Shown piece after piece: positions 1 to 10,833 of a stretch of 64,000 nt of DNA. The DNA comes from Agapanthus africanus. Taxonomy: Eukaryota > Streptophyta > Magnoliopsida > Asparagales > Amaryllidaceae. Made by a program: the position numbers and the translations under genes. Positions within the stretch are counted from its first letter, which is position 1. Each line of letters opens with the position of its first letter. The notes beneath the pieces are model-generated. The model searched no databases. It was not told the DNA's origin and was given only the letters and a program-made list of their open reading frames with translations. Location: positions 632,206,189-632,270,188 of the forward strand of contig CM057338.1 in NCBI GenBank assembly GCA_030015575.1, read 5' to 3'.

Positions 1-192
1 CATCAGCGATCCTGGCATATTCTGAGGCGGTATCACCTGATCCGGGAGATAGTTGATCGCCGGGAGATCGAGGTCAGGAGGGTTGACACGAAGAACAACA
101 CAGCGGATCCACTCACGAAGGCCATTCCCTAGATACAGTTTGAGAGACTCTTCGGGATGCTCGGTATGCGATACTACAGCAGCTGGCCTTAG
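1..192 (+). pseudogene. Cop-L1: 3' end of copia pol (RNase H tail), broken
   Basis: Frame 1 translates to the last 64 codons of a copia polyprotein and lines up with the end of the intact Cop-B pol: a [11 protein letters not shown] stretch, an EIEVRRVDT stretch and a DPLTKAIP stretch, ending in SSWP and a TAG at 190-192. These belong to the RNase H C-terminus, which degrades the RNA strand during reverse transcription. There is an in-frame TAG at 130-132 where Cop-B reads Gln, so this copy is disabled. The rest of the element lies left of the window. It is followed directly by a polypurine tract and an LTR, as expected for the 3' end of an element. Confidence 0.85.
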
Positions 193-206
193 TGCAATTG
201 GGAGAT
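193..206 (+). promoter_or_regulatory. Polypurine tract of Cop-L1
   Basis: TGCAATTGGGAGAT lies between the pol stop and the LTR. All copia elements in this window have the same motif at this place (usually TGCAAGTGGGAGAT). It primes plus-strand DNA synthesis. This copy has one T replacing a G. Confidence 0.75.
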
Positions 207-2320
207 TGTTAGTTGTATGTATGCCCTAAAGGCCAGTATTGTACAGATGATGTATATTATATTGGATGCTTGGACATATATAGAGATGACTTTCTTGCTC
301 GATATGATAGTATGCTATCTGGTTGCTCTTTATCTTAACATGTATACTTGTCTCTTTATACTGTCTTATAGTTACATGTTGGTAAAGCCCTTAGGATGTG
401 TACTTGACTATCTGGACTATGATGCGGATCATACTAGTGGGGACATGGTAGTCCATAAGTACATCCTTCAAGGTCCCTAGTCATGGGTGTATCGAGACGG
501 GGCATCGATATACCGGTGTAGACTAGCGTATACGCTTCTCGACCCATGAGATGGGCGATGGATGATCTCATATCCATTGGTGTTTGACATCAGAGATGGT
601 ATACGGGTGCTCAGTGGAGACTGGGTATACTGGACGGACTCGCCGAGAACTCCCAGATGGTATTATACCTCACGTCAGATGGCAGTTCTCTGGTGACACT
701 TGTGCAGGTTAGTCTGTAGACCCGAGATCGTCATAGAGTCTTGTGTGATTCCCACTGTGCTTTGATTTCCACCTTACCACGTCAATGAGGGCGTGCAAAA
801 TGGTGGTTTTTGGGTACAGTCCCGAGTCACATGGATGCAATGAGCGATAGGAGGGGTTTCGTCTCTTCCGGTATTAGGGGTTGATGTTGCGCTGTGCTCG
901 ATTGGCCGTAACAGGGAAGTCCCTGGCCAGGGCTGATTAGAGATTTACTGGTAAGTGTTACCAGTAGTTTCTCGACCCGTTATAGGCCTCACATCGGCAT
1001 GACTTATCGGTTATTGGGGTCTGATGTTTACCATCCCTAGGCTCGATATGCAGCATATCTGACGAAGAGACCAGATTGCACGGTAGTGTTGCCGGTTGGC
1101 TCGACGGGAGTTGTAGCAGGTTCGCTTGTTTTCTTCTGATCGCTCAATACCCGGGCGGCCGTTACGTTTAGCTGACCGCTTGCGGCTTGGGGGTGCTTGA
1201 CATGATCATCACCCGCTGCCGGCGTATTGACGAGTCTTAGAGTCCCACAAAGGAGTTACCTAGTCCAGGAGAAACGTTGTGGTGCGCGTATGCGATATGC
1301 GCATGGACTCGGTTAAAATGCGTGTATGAGATACCGTATATTAATCGGGAGGCTTGCTTTTGGTTGGGTCGTATGTGATATGGCCGGACTGATAAATCAA
1401 GTGTTGATTTATCATTTAACCATTAGTTTCTCACTAGAAATCCTTTCTTGTATTTTTGGGATGTATGCATGCATGTATGCATTCTTTCTTGATTCATGCA
1501 CATATGGATGTGCATGCACACATACATTCATACATCATCCTTCATGGTTGCATATACATTGAAAATGGTGGCAACATAATACTCACACCATGGTTTATAT
1601 GTATGGATTATTATTTCTATTTATGTTAAAACAAAAGAAAAGAGAAAAGATTAATAAATGGTTATATTCTACACTCTTCCTTGAATTGACCATGTTCACC
1701 TACTTATTAACCATGATTTAATCTTCCTCTTGTGTTTTTAACTCAAGTGAAATAAATATCCATAATATATAAGCATGGTTTGAGATGAAGAGGGAAAATA
1801 TATATAGATATATTTTATCTTTTCTCATAAGAGTTTATCTTTTGCTCTTGTTCAAAAATAGCCATCATCTTCTTCCTCCTTCTTCTTTTGCTCTGTAGAT
1901 TTCTCTAGTGAGCAAATTACTCACCAAGTTAGGATTTTGAAGTGAGAAAAGCCACCACAACATCATTCTACACAAGTCTTGCCCACTTGTTTAGAGTGTT
2001 AGCTTCATTTCTTTCTCTTGATCAAGTGAAGTTGCAAGCTTGGACAAAGCGGACTCCGGGTGGATCATCGTGGACCTAGAGGAGTTCAAGCTGACCTTTT
2101 CCAAACCCCAAGTGGCCGAGGAGTCTAGCGTAGGGAGCTACAAAAGTTGTACTCTCAAAACCCTAGCTTTTCTTACTTGTGATGATGTGTTGTCTTGAAA
2201 CCCTAATTTTTCTAGGAATGATTCCTTGTGTGTTCAATTAGCACCCTAAAAATTTAATCTTTGGTACATATGATGCTTCCAATCCCTTCATAAGGTGCTA
2301 GGTAAACCCAACTGTCTACA
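207..2320 (+). repeat. 3' LTR of Cop-L1
   Basis: Starts TGTTAG directly after the polypurine tract. The first 1.2 kb closely matches the Cop-A LTRs. The last 900 bp has diverged from them, ending near TGTCTACA at about 2320 (right end uncertain by about 10 bp). It is a 3' LTR: pol lies before it and no primer site follows. It holds A-type hairpins, for example a 9-bp stem at 1283-1291/1295-1303 around GCG, and a stem GATAAATCAA/TTGATTTATC around GTG. Confidence 0.75.
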
Positions 2321-2357
2321 TGTCGGACGCTCGCGCCGCGATATCAATTGTACAAAT
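2321..2357. other. 37-bp spacer resembling Cop-C leader
   Basis: A short piece between two LTRs. It matches about 35 bp of the Cop-C leader near 32490-32526 in the same orientation in this window (GGACGCTCG..CCGC.ATATCAA.TGTACAAAT). It is probably the remnant of an older C-type element into which Cop-L1 and Cop-L2 both inserted. Confidence 0.5.
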
Positions 2358-4529
2358 TGTTAGTTATATGTATGCCTTAGAGGCCATTACTGTACATGTG
2401 ATGTATATTGTAGTGGATGCTTGGACATATATAGGGAGGACTTTCTTGCTCGACATGATAGTATGCTATCTGGTTGCTCTTTATCTTAACATGTACACTT
2501 ATTGTCTCTCTATTACATGTTGATAAAGACCTTAGGATGAGTACTTGACTACCGGGACTATGATGAAGATCATACTAGTGGGGACATAGGTAGTCGGCAA
2601 GTACATCCTTCAAATGTTCCTAGTCGTGGGAGTATCGAGACAGGGCATCGATACTCCAGAGTAGACTAGCGTATCGCTTCTCGACCCATACGATGGGCGA
2701 TGGATGATCCCATATCCATTGGTGTTTAACATCAGAGAAGGTACACGGGTGCTCAGTGGAGACTGGGTATGCTGAACGGACTCGCCGAGAACTCCTAGAT
2801 GGTATTATACGAATCGTCGGATAGCAGTTTTCTGGTGACACTGGTATAGGTTAGTCTGTAGACCCGAGATCGTCATAGAGTCTTGTGTGATTCCCACTGT
2901 GCTTTGATTTCCACCATACCACGGTCCGTGCAAAAAGGTGGTTTTTGGGTACAGTCCCGAGTCACATGGAGGCAATGAGCGATAGGAGGGGTTTCGTCTC
3001 TCCCGGTATTGGGAGTTGATGTTACGCTATGCTCGATTGGCCATAACACGAAATCCTTGGCCAGGGTTGCTGAGATCTACTGGTAAGTGTTATCAGTAGT
3101 TTCTTGGACCGTTATGGACCTTGCATCGGCATGACTTATCACGCTATTGGGGTCTGACGTTATACCACCCCCAGGCTGTGATATGCGACATATCTGAAGA
3201 AGAGACCGGACTGTACGGTAGTGTTACTCATTGGATTCGCAGGAGTATGAGTAGACTTACTTGTTGATCTTCTGATCGCTCAATACCCGAATAGCCGTTA
3301 AGTTTAGCAGACCGCTTGCGGCTTGTGGGTGTTTGATATGATCATCACCTACTGCCGGCGTATTGACAAGTCTTTAGAGTCCTACACAGAGGTTTCCTGG
3401 TTCATGCGAAACGAAGTAGGAGCACATATGTGATATGTACGGGACCGAGATTAATGCATGTATATGATACCGCATTCTATTCTCGCGACTTGTGACATTG
3501 GTCGGTTATATGTGATATAGCCAGGTTATCGGATCAAGTGTTAATTCGATAAGTTGTTGCATTAGATATTAGTCAGTTATACAGGATATAGCTGGATTAT
3601 TAAATCAAGTGTTGATTTAATAATTTAATGTATAATTATATATTTGATATATTACATTACATTAACTAATATTTGCTCACTTATGATTTCTTTTCTCACT
3701 TAATTGTGCACATAGTATATATGTGATATATATTAGTGTACATAGTTTTGTGTCATGCTTGATGATACACGCTTCATGGGTGTGTGAGACTTACACCATG
3801 CTAGTGATAATCTAGGGTTTATATTTATCTAAGTAATTTACAAAATAAGTGGCATTATCTTATGGCTAGAAGCTTGGAGAAGCTTCAAGTGTTCATTGAC
3901 TTAATCCACTCACTTTGTTTTACTTGTAGATATTCATTTAACCTAACCATTATCCTTAGTTTAGTTAAGTCTTTACATGAGTTAGTGTATGACACCAACT
4001 CACCCATGGTTGCTATTCTCACCTCATGAGTTCATTCTCATCTTGTTTATTCTTCATCTTCTTCTTCATTGAAAAAGCTCACTAGCTTTTGGAAAATGGA
4101 GAAAATATTGTGAGAAAAAGAAAACTAAAGAGATCCCATTTTCTACTTAATCATCCTCTACTATTAGCCATTTAGTTTAGGGTGTTTGCTTCACTAAACC
4201 CTAATTTAGTGAAGAGATAGCATGAGCTTGAGACTCCTCGACGTAGATCATCTTCGGCCTCGAAGACTTCAAGCAAGTTTGCATCTTTCACCTTGTGGAG
4301 CTTCTCAAGATTTCGGGAGATTCTTACTGGCAGCGAAGGGACTTCTACACGGAGCATTTGAAGTGAAGGACCGGTCTACAAAGGTTGTATTCCTCATTCA
4401 CTAGTATGTAAAGTTGTTTACATATTGATTCGTCGGATTTTCTAGTTATGATTCCAGGGTTAGGGTTAGCTATTACGGAAATTTTTTGAAATTGGCATGG
4501 ACGATGCCTCCCGAAACCTTGCTGCCGTG
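2358..4529 (+). repeat. Cop-L2 LTR, cut by Gyp-X near its 3' end
   Basis: Begins TGTTAGTTATATGTATGCC, the A-type copia LTR start, directly after the 37-bp spacer (left flank CAAAT). It is A-like throughout but diverged. It stops about 15-20 bp short of the usual CCTAGGAACCCTACA terminus, where the Gyp-X LTR begins at 4530. The missing end may lie beyond the right edge of the window. Whether it is a solo LTR or the 5' LTR of a full element cannot be seen. Confidence 0.75.
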
Positions 4530-6195
4530 TGTTCATACCAGAATATTGCATTTAATACCGCTCATTCTTATGCTCGTTTGTTTATAGGAAGGTGCTTTTA
4601 ATCCGTGTTTGCTACATATTTACAGGCTACAGGTTCCTAGTCCAAAATAAGGCAAATGATACAAAATCATCACTGTTACGCCAAAATCCAGAACATCTGT
4701 TGCCAATAGATAAAAGACGGGTTCCGATCATCCGTATCTGTCCAGTGCCGCTTACCAGTTCCAGAGACAAGACAAATGACAGTGGTCATTCGTGTCTCGG
4801 ACAAGCACATAGCACGAGAGGGGCAGCACAAGAATCAATGGGTGCGCGGAGCTCGAGGGAGATGAGGTCAAAAGAATTATTTTTGATGCCAATTTGGACT
4901 GTTGCAGATCTGAAGAAATTGTGGATGCAATTTGCAATTTGGAACATATAGAACTACAGAAGAGAGCAACATAAGAAATCACACAAAAACTGACAAGCCA
5001 ACTCCTCAAAAAGCGGCCAAAGTGGCGACTCGGCCGTGGATCCGCGGTCGAGTTGACTCTGTGTCAACTCGGAATTTTGCGGTAGTTTGGTCATTTCATT
5101 TGGGCTCAGAATCTTGCCCTAGGGTTTCAGCTCTCTGCCTATAAATAGCCTAGTTTTTTGCCAAGTTAGGATGCTTCTTTTTAGTTAGGATTTAGTTTAG
5201 CTTTAGTTATTCTTCTTCTTCTTCTTCATGTATTCCTCTATTAAAATGTAGTGAGAGCATTGAGTGGATGATGAAATAAAGATGAGGGTTTGTTATTTTG
5301 TATCCTTTTATTCTTGCATTGTAATTTTAATTCTAGTGTAACTTTTATTATTTGTTGTTAACTAGTTGTTGTTATTTCTTTCTCTTTTTCTTTTCTCTTT
5401 TCCGTATTATTTTCAAGCCGTGATACTCGACGGAATTCCTTGCTAAGGTGAGGACCCAAGAGTTAGCTTGCACAATTTGTAAAACGTATTTTCCTTTTCT
5501 CTCTTTTCTTCCTTCTTGTTTTGTTTTATTTTCATTTACCATGTGTGAATAATTCCACACTTGTTAAGGCTAAGGAAGGTGGTATGAGGGACGGAAAAAT
5601 CCCTTGTGCTTCTCTTCGCCGAACATCTTGAAACGAACCCGACCAAACAAACGCAACCCCCTCACTTAGGCGCGCTATACATGACATATAGCCGCGACCT
5701 AAATCGAGAAGTCCTTTAAGCGCACTACAACGTGACATGTAGTTGTGACTTAATTAGATACATGGTTGCTGGTGTTTGGCCGAGGGTTGGGATAAGCGTA
5801 TTTTGCGGACGGACAAGGGGCACTAGGAATGGATTTAGCGTTGGAAAGCTCGCTTAAACTCGCAAATCCCATTCCTATGTCCTCCTAATCCCCGCTACTT
5901 TCGATTATCCCAACATCGTTTTAAGAATGGAAAAAGATAAGTACAAGACTAATCCTAACTCTACTAACCATCCTTAACCTTAACAAGCTTACTTGAACAT
6001 AAATACAAACACTTAGGCTAGTCCTGAACATACACATATACATTCTTCATTGACTCGTCTAAAACACGAACGAACATACAACCATCTCCCTGCGGATCGA
6101 CCTGTGCTCAACCGGCTAGCTGCAAAGCGACACCGTCTTGATCGTGGTTATAACTTTAGAACTTTGAACTCCGACACGCGAAAAGTGTGCGATCA
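4530..6195 (+). repeat. Gyp-X LTR copy 1
   Basis: Runs from TGTTCATACC to GATCA and is followed by AATGG, the start of the primer-site junction seen at 7933. It is 1666 bp long. It matches the copies at 6284-7932 and 42541-43546. It carries a TATA box, an 8-bp hairpin upstream of it (5050-5070) and a pair of small hairpins at 5674-5692 and 5724-5743. Left flank CCGTG is the possible target duplication; its partner lies outside the window. Confidence 0.85.
5140..5148 (+). promoter_or_regulatory. TATA box of Gyp-X LTR copy 1
   Basis: TATAAATAG within GCCTATAAATAGCC, conserved in all three X LTRs and placed mid-LTR as expected for the U3 promoter. It sits about 70 bp after a conserved 8-bp stem-loop. 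Confidence 0.7.
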
Positions 6196-6283
6196 AATGG
6201 ATAAAGAAAAGAAAAATAAATAAGTAAAGTCAAGACCTAGAAACTGCTAATTACACTTTAAGCCCACACATTCTTTTGTGAAT
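6196..6283 (+). other. Collapsed Gyp-X internal remnant between two LTRs
   Basis: After AATGG (first bases of the primer-site junction) the sequence jumps to ATAAAGAAAAG...CCCACACATTC, which matches 41829-41911 of the X 3' region. It then jumps to TTTTGTGAATA, matching 42486-42497, just before the X 3' LTR. So 88 bp remain of an internal region that should be several kb, with two deletions. Confidence 0.7.
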
Positions 6284-7932
6284 AATACTGTCCATTCTTA
6301 TGCTCGTTTGTTTATAGGAAGGTGCTTTTAATCCGTGTTTGTTACATATTTACAGGCTACAGGTTCCTAGTCCAAAATAACGCAAATGATACAAAATCTC
6401 TACTGTTACGCCTAAATCCAGAACATCTAATGCCAACAGATAAAATCCGGGTTCCGGTCATCCATATCCGCCCAGTGCCGTTTACCAGTTCCAGAGACAA
6501 GACAAATGATAGTGGTCATTCGTGTCTCGGACAAGCACAGAGCACGAGAGGGGCAGCACAAGAATCAATGGGTGCGCGGAGCTCGAGGGAGATGAGGTCA
6601 AAAGAATTATTTTTGATGCCAATTTAGACTGTTGCAGATCTGAAGAAATTGTGGATGCAATTTGCAATTTGGAACATGTAGAACAACAGAAGAGAGCAAT
6701 ACAAGAAACCCCACAAAAAACGACAAGCCAACTCCTCAAAATAGCCGTGGAACCGCGGCCAAAGTGGCGACTCCGCCGCGGATCCGCGGCCGAGTTGACT
6801 CAGTGTCAACTCGGAATTTTAGGGTAGTTTGGTCATTTCATTTGGGCTCAGAATCTTGCCCTAGGGTTTCAGCTCTCTGCCTATAAATAGCCGAGTTTTG
6901 TGCCAAGTTAGGATGCTTCTTTTTAGTTAGGATTTAGTTTAGCTTTAGTTCTTCTTCATCTTCTTGCATTCCTCCATTAAAATGTAGTGAGAGCATTGAG
7001 TGGATGATGAAATGAAGATGAAGATTTGTTATTTTGTATCTTTTAATTCTTGCACTGTAATTTTAATTCTAGTGTAACTTTTATTTTTTGTTGTTAACTA
7101 GTTGTTGTTATTTCTTTCTCTTTTTCTTTTCTCTTTTCCGTATTATTTTCAAGCCGTGATACTCGACGGAATTCCTTGCTAAGGTGAGGACCCAAGAGTT
7201 AGCTTGCACCATTTGTAAAACCGTATTTTCCTTTTCTCTCTTTTCTTCCTTCTTGTTTTGTTTTATTTTCATTTACCATGTGTGAATAATTCCACACTTG
7301 TTAAAGCTAAGGAATGTGGTTCGAGAGATGGAAAAATCCCTTGTGCTTCTCTTCGCCAAATATCTTGAAACGAACCCCGACCAAATAAATGCAACCTCCT
7401 CACTTAGGCGCGCTATACGTGACATATAGCCGCGACCTAAGTCGAGAAGTCCTTTAAGCGCACTACAACGTGACATGTAGTTGTGGCTTAATTGGATACA
7501 TGGTTGCAGGTGTTTGGCCGAGGGTTGGGATAAGCGTATTTTGCGGATGGAAAAGGGGCACTAGGAACGGATTTAGCTTTGGAAAGCTCACTTAAACTCG
7601 CAAACCCATTCCTATGTCCTCCTAATCCCCGCTACTTTCGATTATCCCAACATTGTTTTAAGAATGGAAAAAGATAAGCACAAGACTAATCCTAACTCTA
7701 CCAACCAACCTTAACCTTAACAATCTTACTTGAACATAAATACGAACACTTAGACTAGTCCTGAACATACACATATAAATTCTTTATTGACTCGTCTAAG
7801 ACTCGAACGGACATACAACCATCTCCCTGCGGATCGACCCATGCTCAACCGGCTAGCTGCAAAGTGACACCGTCCTTGATCGCGGTTAACTTTAGAATTT
7901 TGAATACGCGACACGCCAAAAGCGTGCGATCA
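6284..7932 (+). repeat. Gyp-X LTR copy 2 (5' LTR of the longer X body)
   Basis: Matches copy 1 from CATTCTTATGCTCG to GATCA. Its first about 30 bp were lost in the collapse on its left. A primer site follows directly, so it acts as the 5' LTR for the internal region at 7933-8846 and 39157-42540. Conserved hairpins: 6792-6812 next to the TATA box, and the twin small hairpins downstream. Confidence 0.85.
6882..6890 (+). promoter_or_regulatory. TATA box of Gyp-X LTR copy 2
   Basis: TATAAATAG in the same context as at 5140 and 43163. Confidence 0.7.
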
Positions 7933-7934
7933 AA

Positions 7935-7952
7935 TGGCGCTGTTGCCAGGGA
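7935..7952 (+). promoter_or_regulatory. Gyp-X primer binding site, Asp-tRNA type
   Basis: TGGCGCTGTTGCCAGGGA follows the LTR end after two bases (AA). It is the primer site typical of plant Athila/Tat-type gypsy elements (complementary to the 3' end of Asp tRNA) with two substitutions from the usual sequence. Together with the X polypurine tract it assigns X to Ty3/gypsy although no reverse transcriptase is visible. Confidence 0.75.
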
Positions 7953-8846
7953 GACGACAACGTATTTTCTTTCTTGTTATTCGGGTTAATATTTTTTTTG
8001 TATATATATAAAATTATAAATATAATATAAAAAGAAAACCTTTTTGTTATTTTTGATTTTTTTTTGTGTGCAAGTGTGCAGGCGATCTGGAGCAATTACA
8101 GTAATCAAATCAAGAGATAGAGGTTTTTATTCTGTTGTACAGAACAAGAGGAGTGCAGGGACCAAAACTTAAGTCCCCAATTCCAAATTTTGACCGCGGA
8201 ACCGTGGCCAAAGCTTGGGTTGCGCGGCTGTTCCGCGGTTATATTATGGTTTCTTGGCCCCAATTTTTTTATACCCCTTCTCTTTCCTCTATTCTTATCT
8301 ATGAATTCCACTAAACTATATTTCATGCAGGTTTCTTTGCACATATTGCGCCGCCGCCAAATAAATTTTTTGTTGTTTTAGATTTTGTTTGTTTACCGCT
8401 TTGCATATAATAATATGGACATTAAGGGGTTATAACACCAATTAAGATTGGGTGGGGATTTCATCACCCTTCCTAAGACCCCACAAATCACAAAATGCAT
8501 ACGCATCACTTAGAGTTAATAAAAAATATCTAGATCAAACCTATAAGGACTTGTCGCGCTCAATTAGGACAACTGAAGGTTGGGGGGAATCGGTCGTTTA
8601 TCTAAACTTGACTTTGTGGTGCCTAGGCTAGATAAGTGAGGAGGTAATTTTAAAAGTCGCGTCTCACGGTGATTCGTGAGCGGAACCCTCCTTACCTCAC
8701 TTGTGCTTACCTGGCCACAATTGGCAGTGAAGAGACGATTCGAGGGTTATCCTGCAACTTGTCGTTTGGAAGTCTAGGAGCGGTCTAGTTGGACTTTGAA
8801 GACCCTAACTCTAGGTGATTGTTTGTGCATATTGTGATTATGATTG
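7953..8846 (+). other. Gyp-X leader (5' internal region)
   Basis: A 0.9-kb internal stretch with no convincing ORF. It includes an AT-rich run near 7985-8070, a GC-rich hairpin at 8193-8239 and structured-looking sequence at 8600-8800. It is interrupted at 8846/8847 by Gyp-E, with GATTG duplicated (8842-8846 and 39157-39161), and resumes at 39157. Confidence 0.7.
8193..8239 (+). other. GC-rich hairpin in Gyp-X leader
   Basis: ACCGCGGAAC at 8193-8202 pairs perfectly with GTTCCGCGGT at 8230-8239. It lies 258 nt after the primer site. The sequence closely resembles the GC core of hairpins placed about 205 nt after the primer site in Cop-A1, A2, B and C, although X belongs to another superfamily. 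Confidence 0.7.
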
Positions 8847-9825
8847 TGTCACGTCCCGAAAGTACGGAATATGACCGGCACTTAAACTACGAAATGTCTC
8901 GAGGCGTACGTAATCTAAGTAAGCCGAAAACCCAGAAATCCAAACCAAGAAAAGTAGTAGAGTGAAAGAAAAACCATTTTTAAATCAAATAGTTTGCAAC
9001 ATACGCCAAAATGTGCATTTTAAACTCACCAGTCTTTTCTAAAAATTTCGCCAGAGTTTCCTTTGTAAAAACAGACCCCAAACGGGTACAAAACCTGATA
9101 AAGCATATATAATGAAAATGCGTCCCTAAGCGGGAGCTAGCTCTTCGTCAATCGACAGTCACAACCACGCAAGCAATATAATATACAACGCCGAAAGGCG
9201 AGGATCACAACAGAAAGGAAACTCAAAACAACATGAAATCCAAAGAAATATAACGCGCGACTCTAAGGTCGAAAGAATAAACAACACTGGTCTCTATCTC
9301 TGAAATAAATACATGTTTGGTTAATGGAACTTCTAGATACAACAGAATAATAATATACAAGGTATAATGATGGGTACGATACAAATAAACCCACCTACTA
9401 GCAAGTCACCCGAAAAGAAGCAGTGCCAGCAAAACCGTAATGAAACCTGTACGGCAAAACCTGCAAGAAACTGTGGCACAACGGGGGTGAGTTACCAACT
9501 CATGAGTGGAAAAACATCTATGAACAGAAATCGCATGAACAACGCAATCCTAGGTCATATGATCATAATATATCCTCAAATATATAACCAGAAGCCTATA
9601 ATAATGGCTAGGGTGTACATCTAAACAACTGTAACACCAAGTGCTTGTGTCAGTGCCTCAGGTAGCAATTTGTCATATGGATGAGATATGAATGCATGAA
9701 AACAGAATACATGAGAACGAAGAAACTGATTTCATAACTCAGTGAGATTTTCTGTATATTTAAAACGAGGTATCATAAATGAAATCAGCATAAACAGTGT
9801 CTAGCATCGACACAAAACATAAATC

Positions 9826-9965
9826 CCAATATCTCAATATCTCAGGCTCCGGCTGTCCGGACTGTCCTGTATCATCAAATCTCAGTACCTCAATATCTCA
9901 AAATCTCAGTATCAATCTCACTATCTAGGGCACCGTCAGTCCAGACCGGCCCCTACCATCAATCT
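9826..9965. repeat. Imperfect repeats in Gyp-E LTR
   Basis: Short units such as AATATCTCA and ATCTCAGTA recur. Two longer units (ATCTCAGGCTCCGGCTGTCC... and ATCTAGGGCACCGTCAGTCC..., both ending near ATCATCAA or ACCATCAA) resemble each other about 85 bp apart. Confidence 0.5.
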
Positions 9966-10771
9966 TAAGACCACGACGGTATCCTCCGTATATTCGACGC
10001 GTCGGGTAAAATCACCGGTAGGTAGTCTCCCCCTGTCAGGCTCACATCGTCATCACCACGTGCTTCTTGCCCCGGGGTACCTTACCGGGTCCACCATATA
10101 CCCGAAACGGTTCATCCAACTCCTCGAATCTGGCTTCGAAATCCATCAGCAAACTCATGGTGGACGACTCATACATCATGGGAAAACCGCACTTTTCTTT
10201 TAAAAAGAGAGAAGAAGTTTATAAATGTTTTTGCGGTTTTCCACCAAATCCAGGAAATCTCATGAAAATCCGAATCCAAATCCTCAATAGCATGTAAACA
10301 GTGAATATAAGCATAAAAAAAATCCATGAATGCGGCATAACAGTGAATAATAACATGCATGAAGTAGCGAGTAATAACTACAATGTCTAAACTAGCATAT
10401 AAGGCAAGTACACTAATATCACGTCTAAACTATTAGCTAACAACCTATGTTAATGAAATAGTATTTTCTAAAGTGTTCGTGACATGGCAATTACCGATGA
10501 AGATGTGTGTGAGCCGGTAAGTAAGTGTACGTGGTACATACGCGTCATCGGTAATGGTGCTGGTGTCCTAACAGCATGATATCAACAATAGAATATGAAT
10601 CATAATGTAAGCAGGCGATGCGGAGCGAACAACAATAATGAGCGGGAGCTGAATACTAGACACAACTATAACTAATCTACATTTAATATAAATCTAGTCT
10701 AACAACTACACTAAACTATAGGGCTGAGCTAACAGGCTAACTGAAGGTAAGGAAACCGCCTAACATCTGAG

Positions 10772-10774
<3 letters not shown>

Positions 10775-10830
<56 letters not shown>
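10775..10830. repeat. (AT)28 microsatellite
   Basis: Fifty-six uninterrupted bases of alternating A and T within the Gyp-E left LTR. Its length is likely to vary between individuals. Confidence 0.97.

Positions 10831-10833
<3 letters not shown>

Noticed and set aside
4592-4951. 119-codon ORF in the Gyp-X LTR, partly repeated at 6322 and 42603
   Set aside because: Shared only as LTR homology. It ends at different places in each copy and spans the GC hairpin and promoter region.
10775-10830. (AT)28 tract as an origin or cruciform element
   Set aside because: It is a plain microsatellite, absent from the other Gyp-E LTR part available, and nothing links it to a function.
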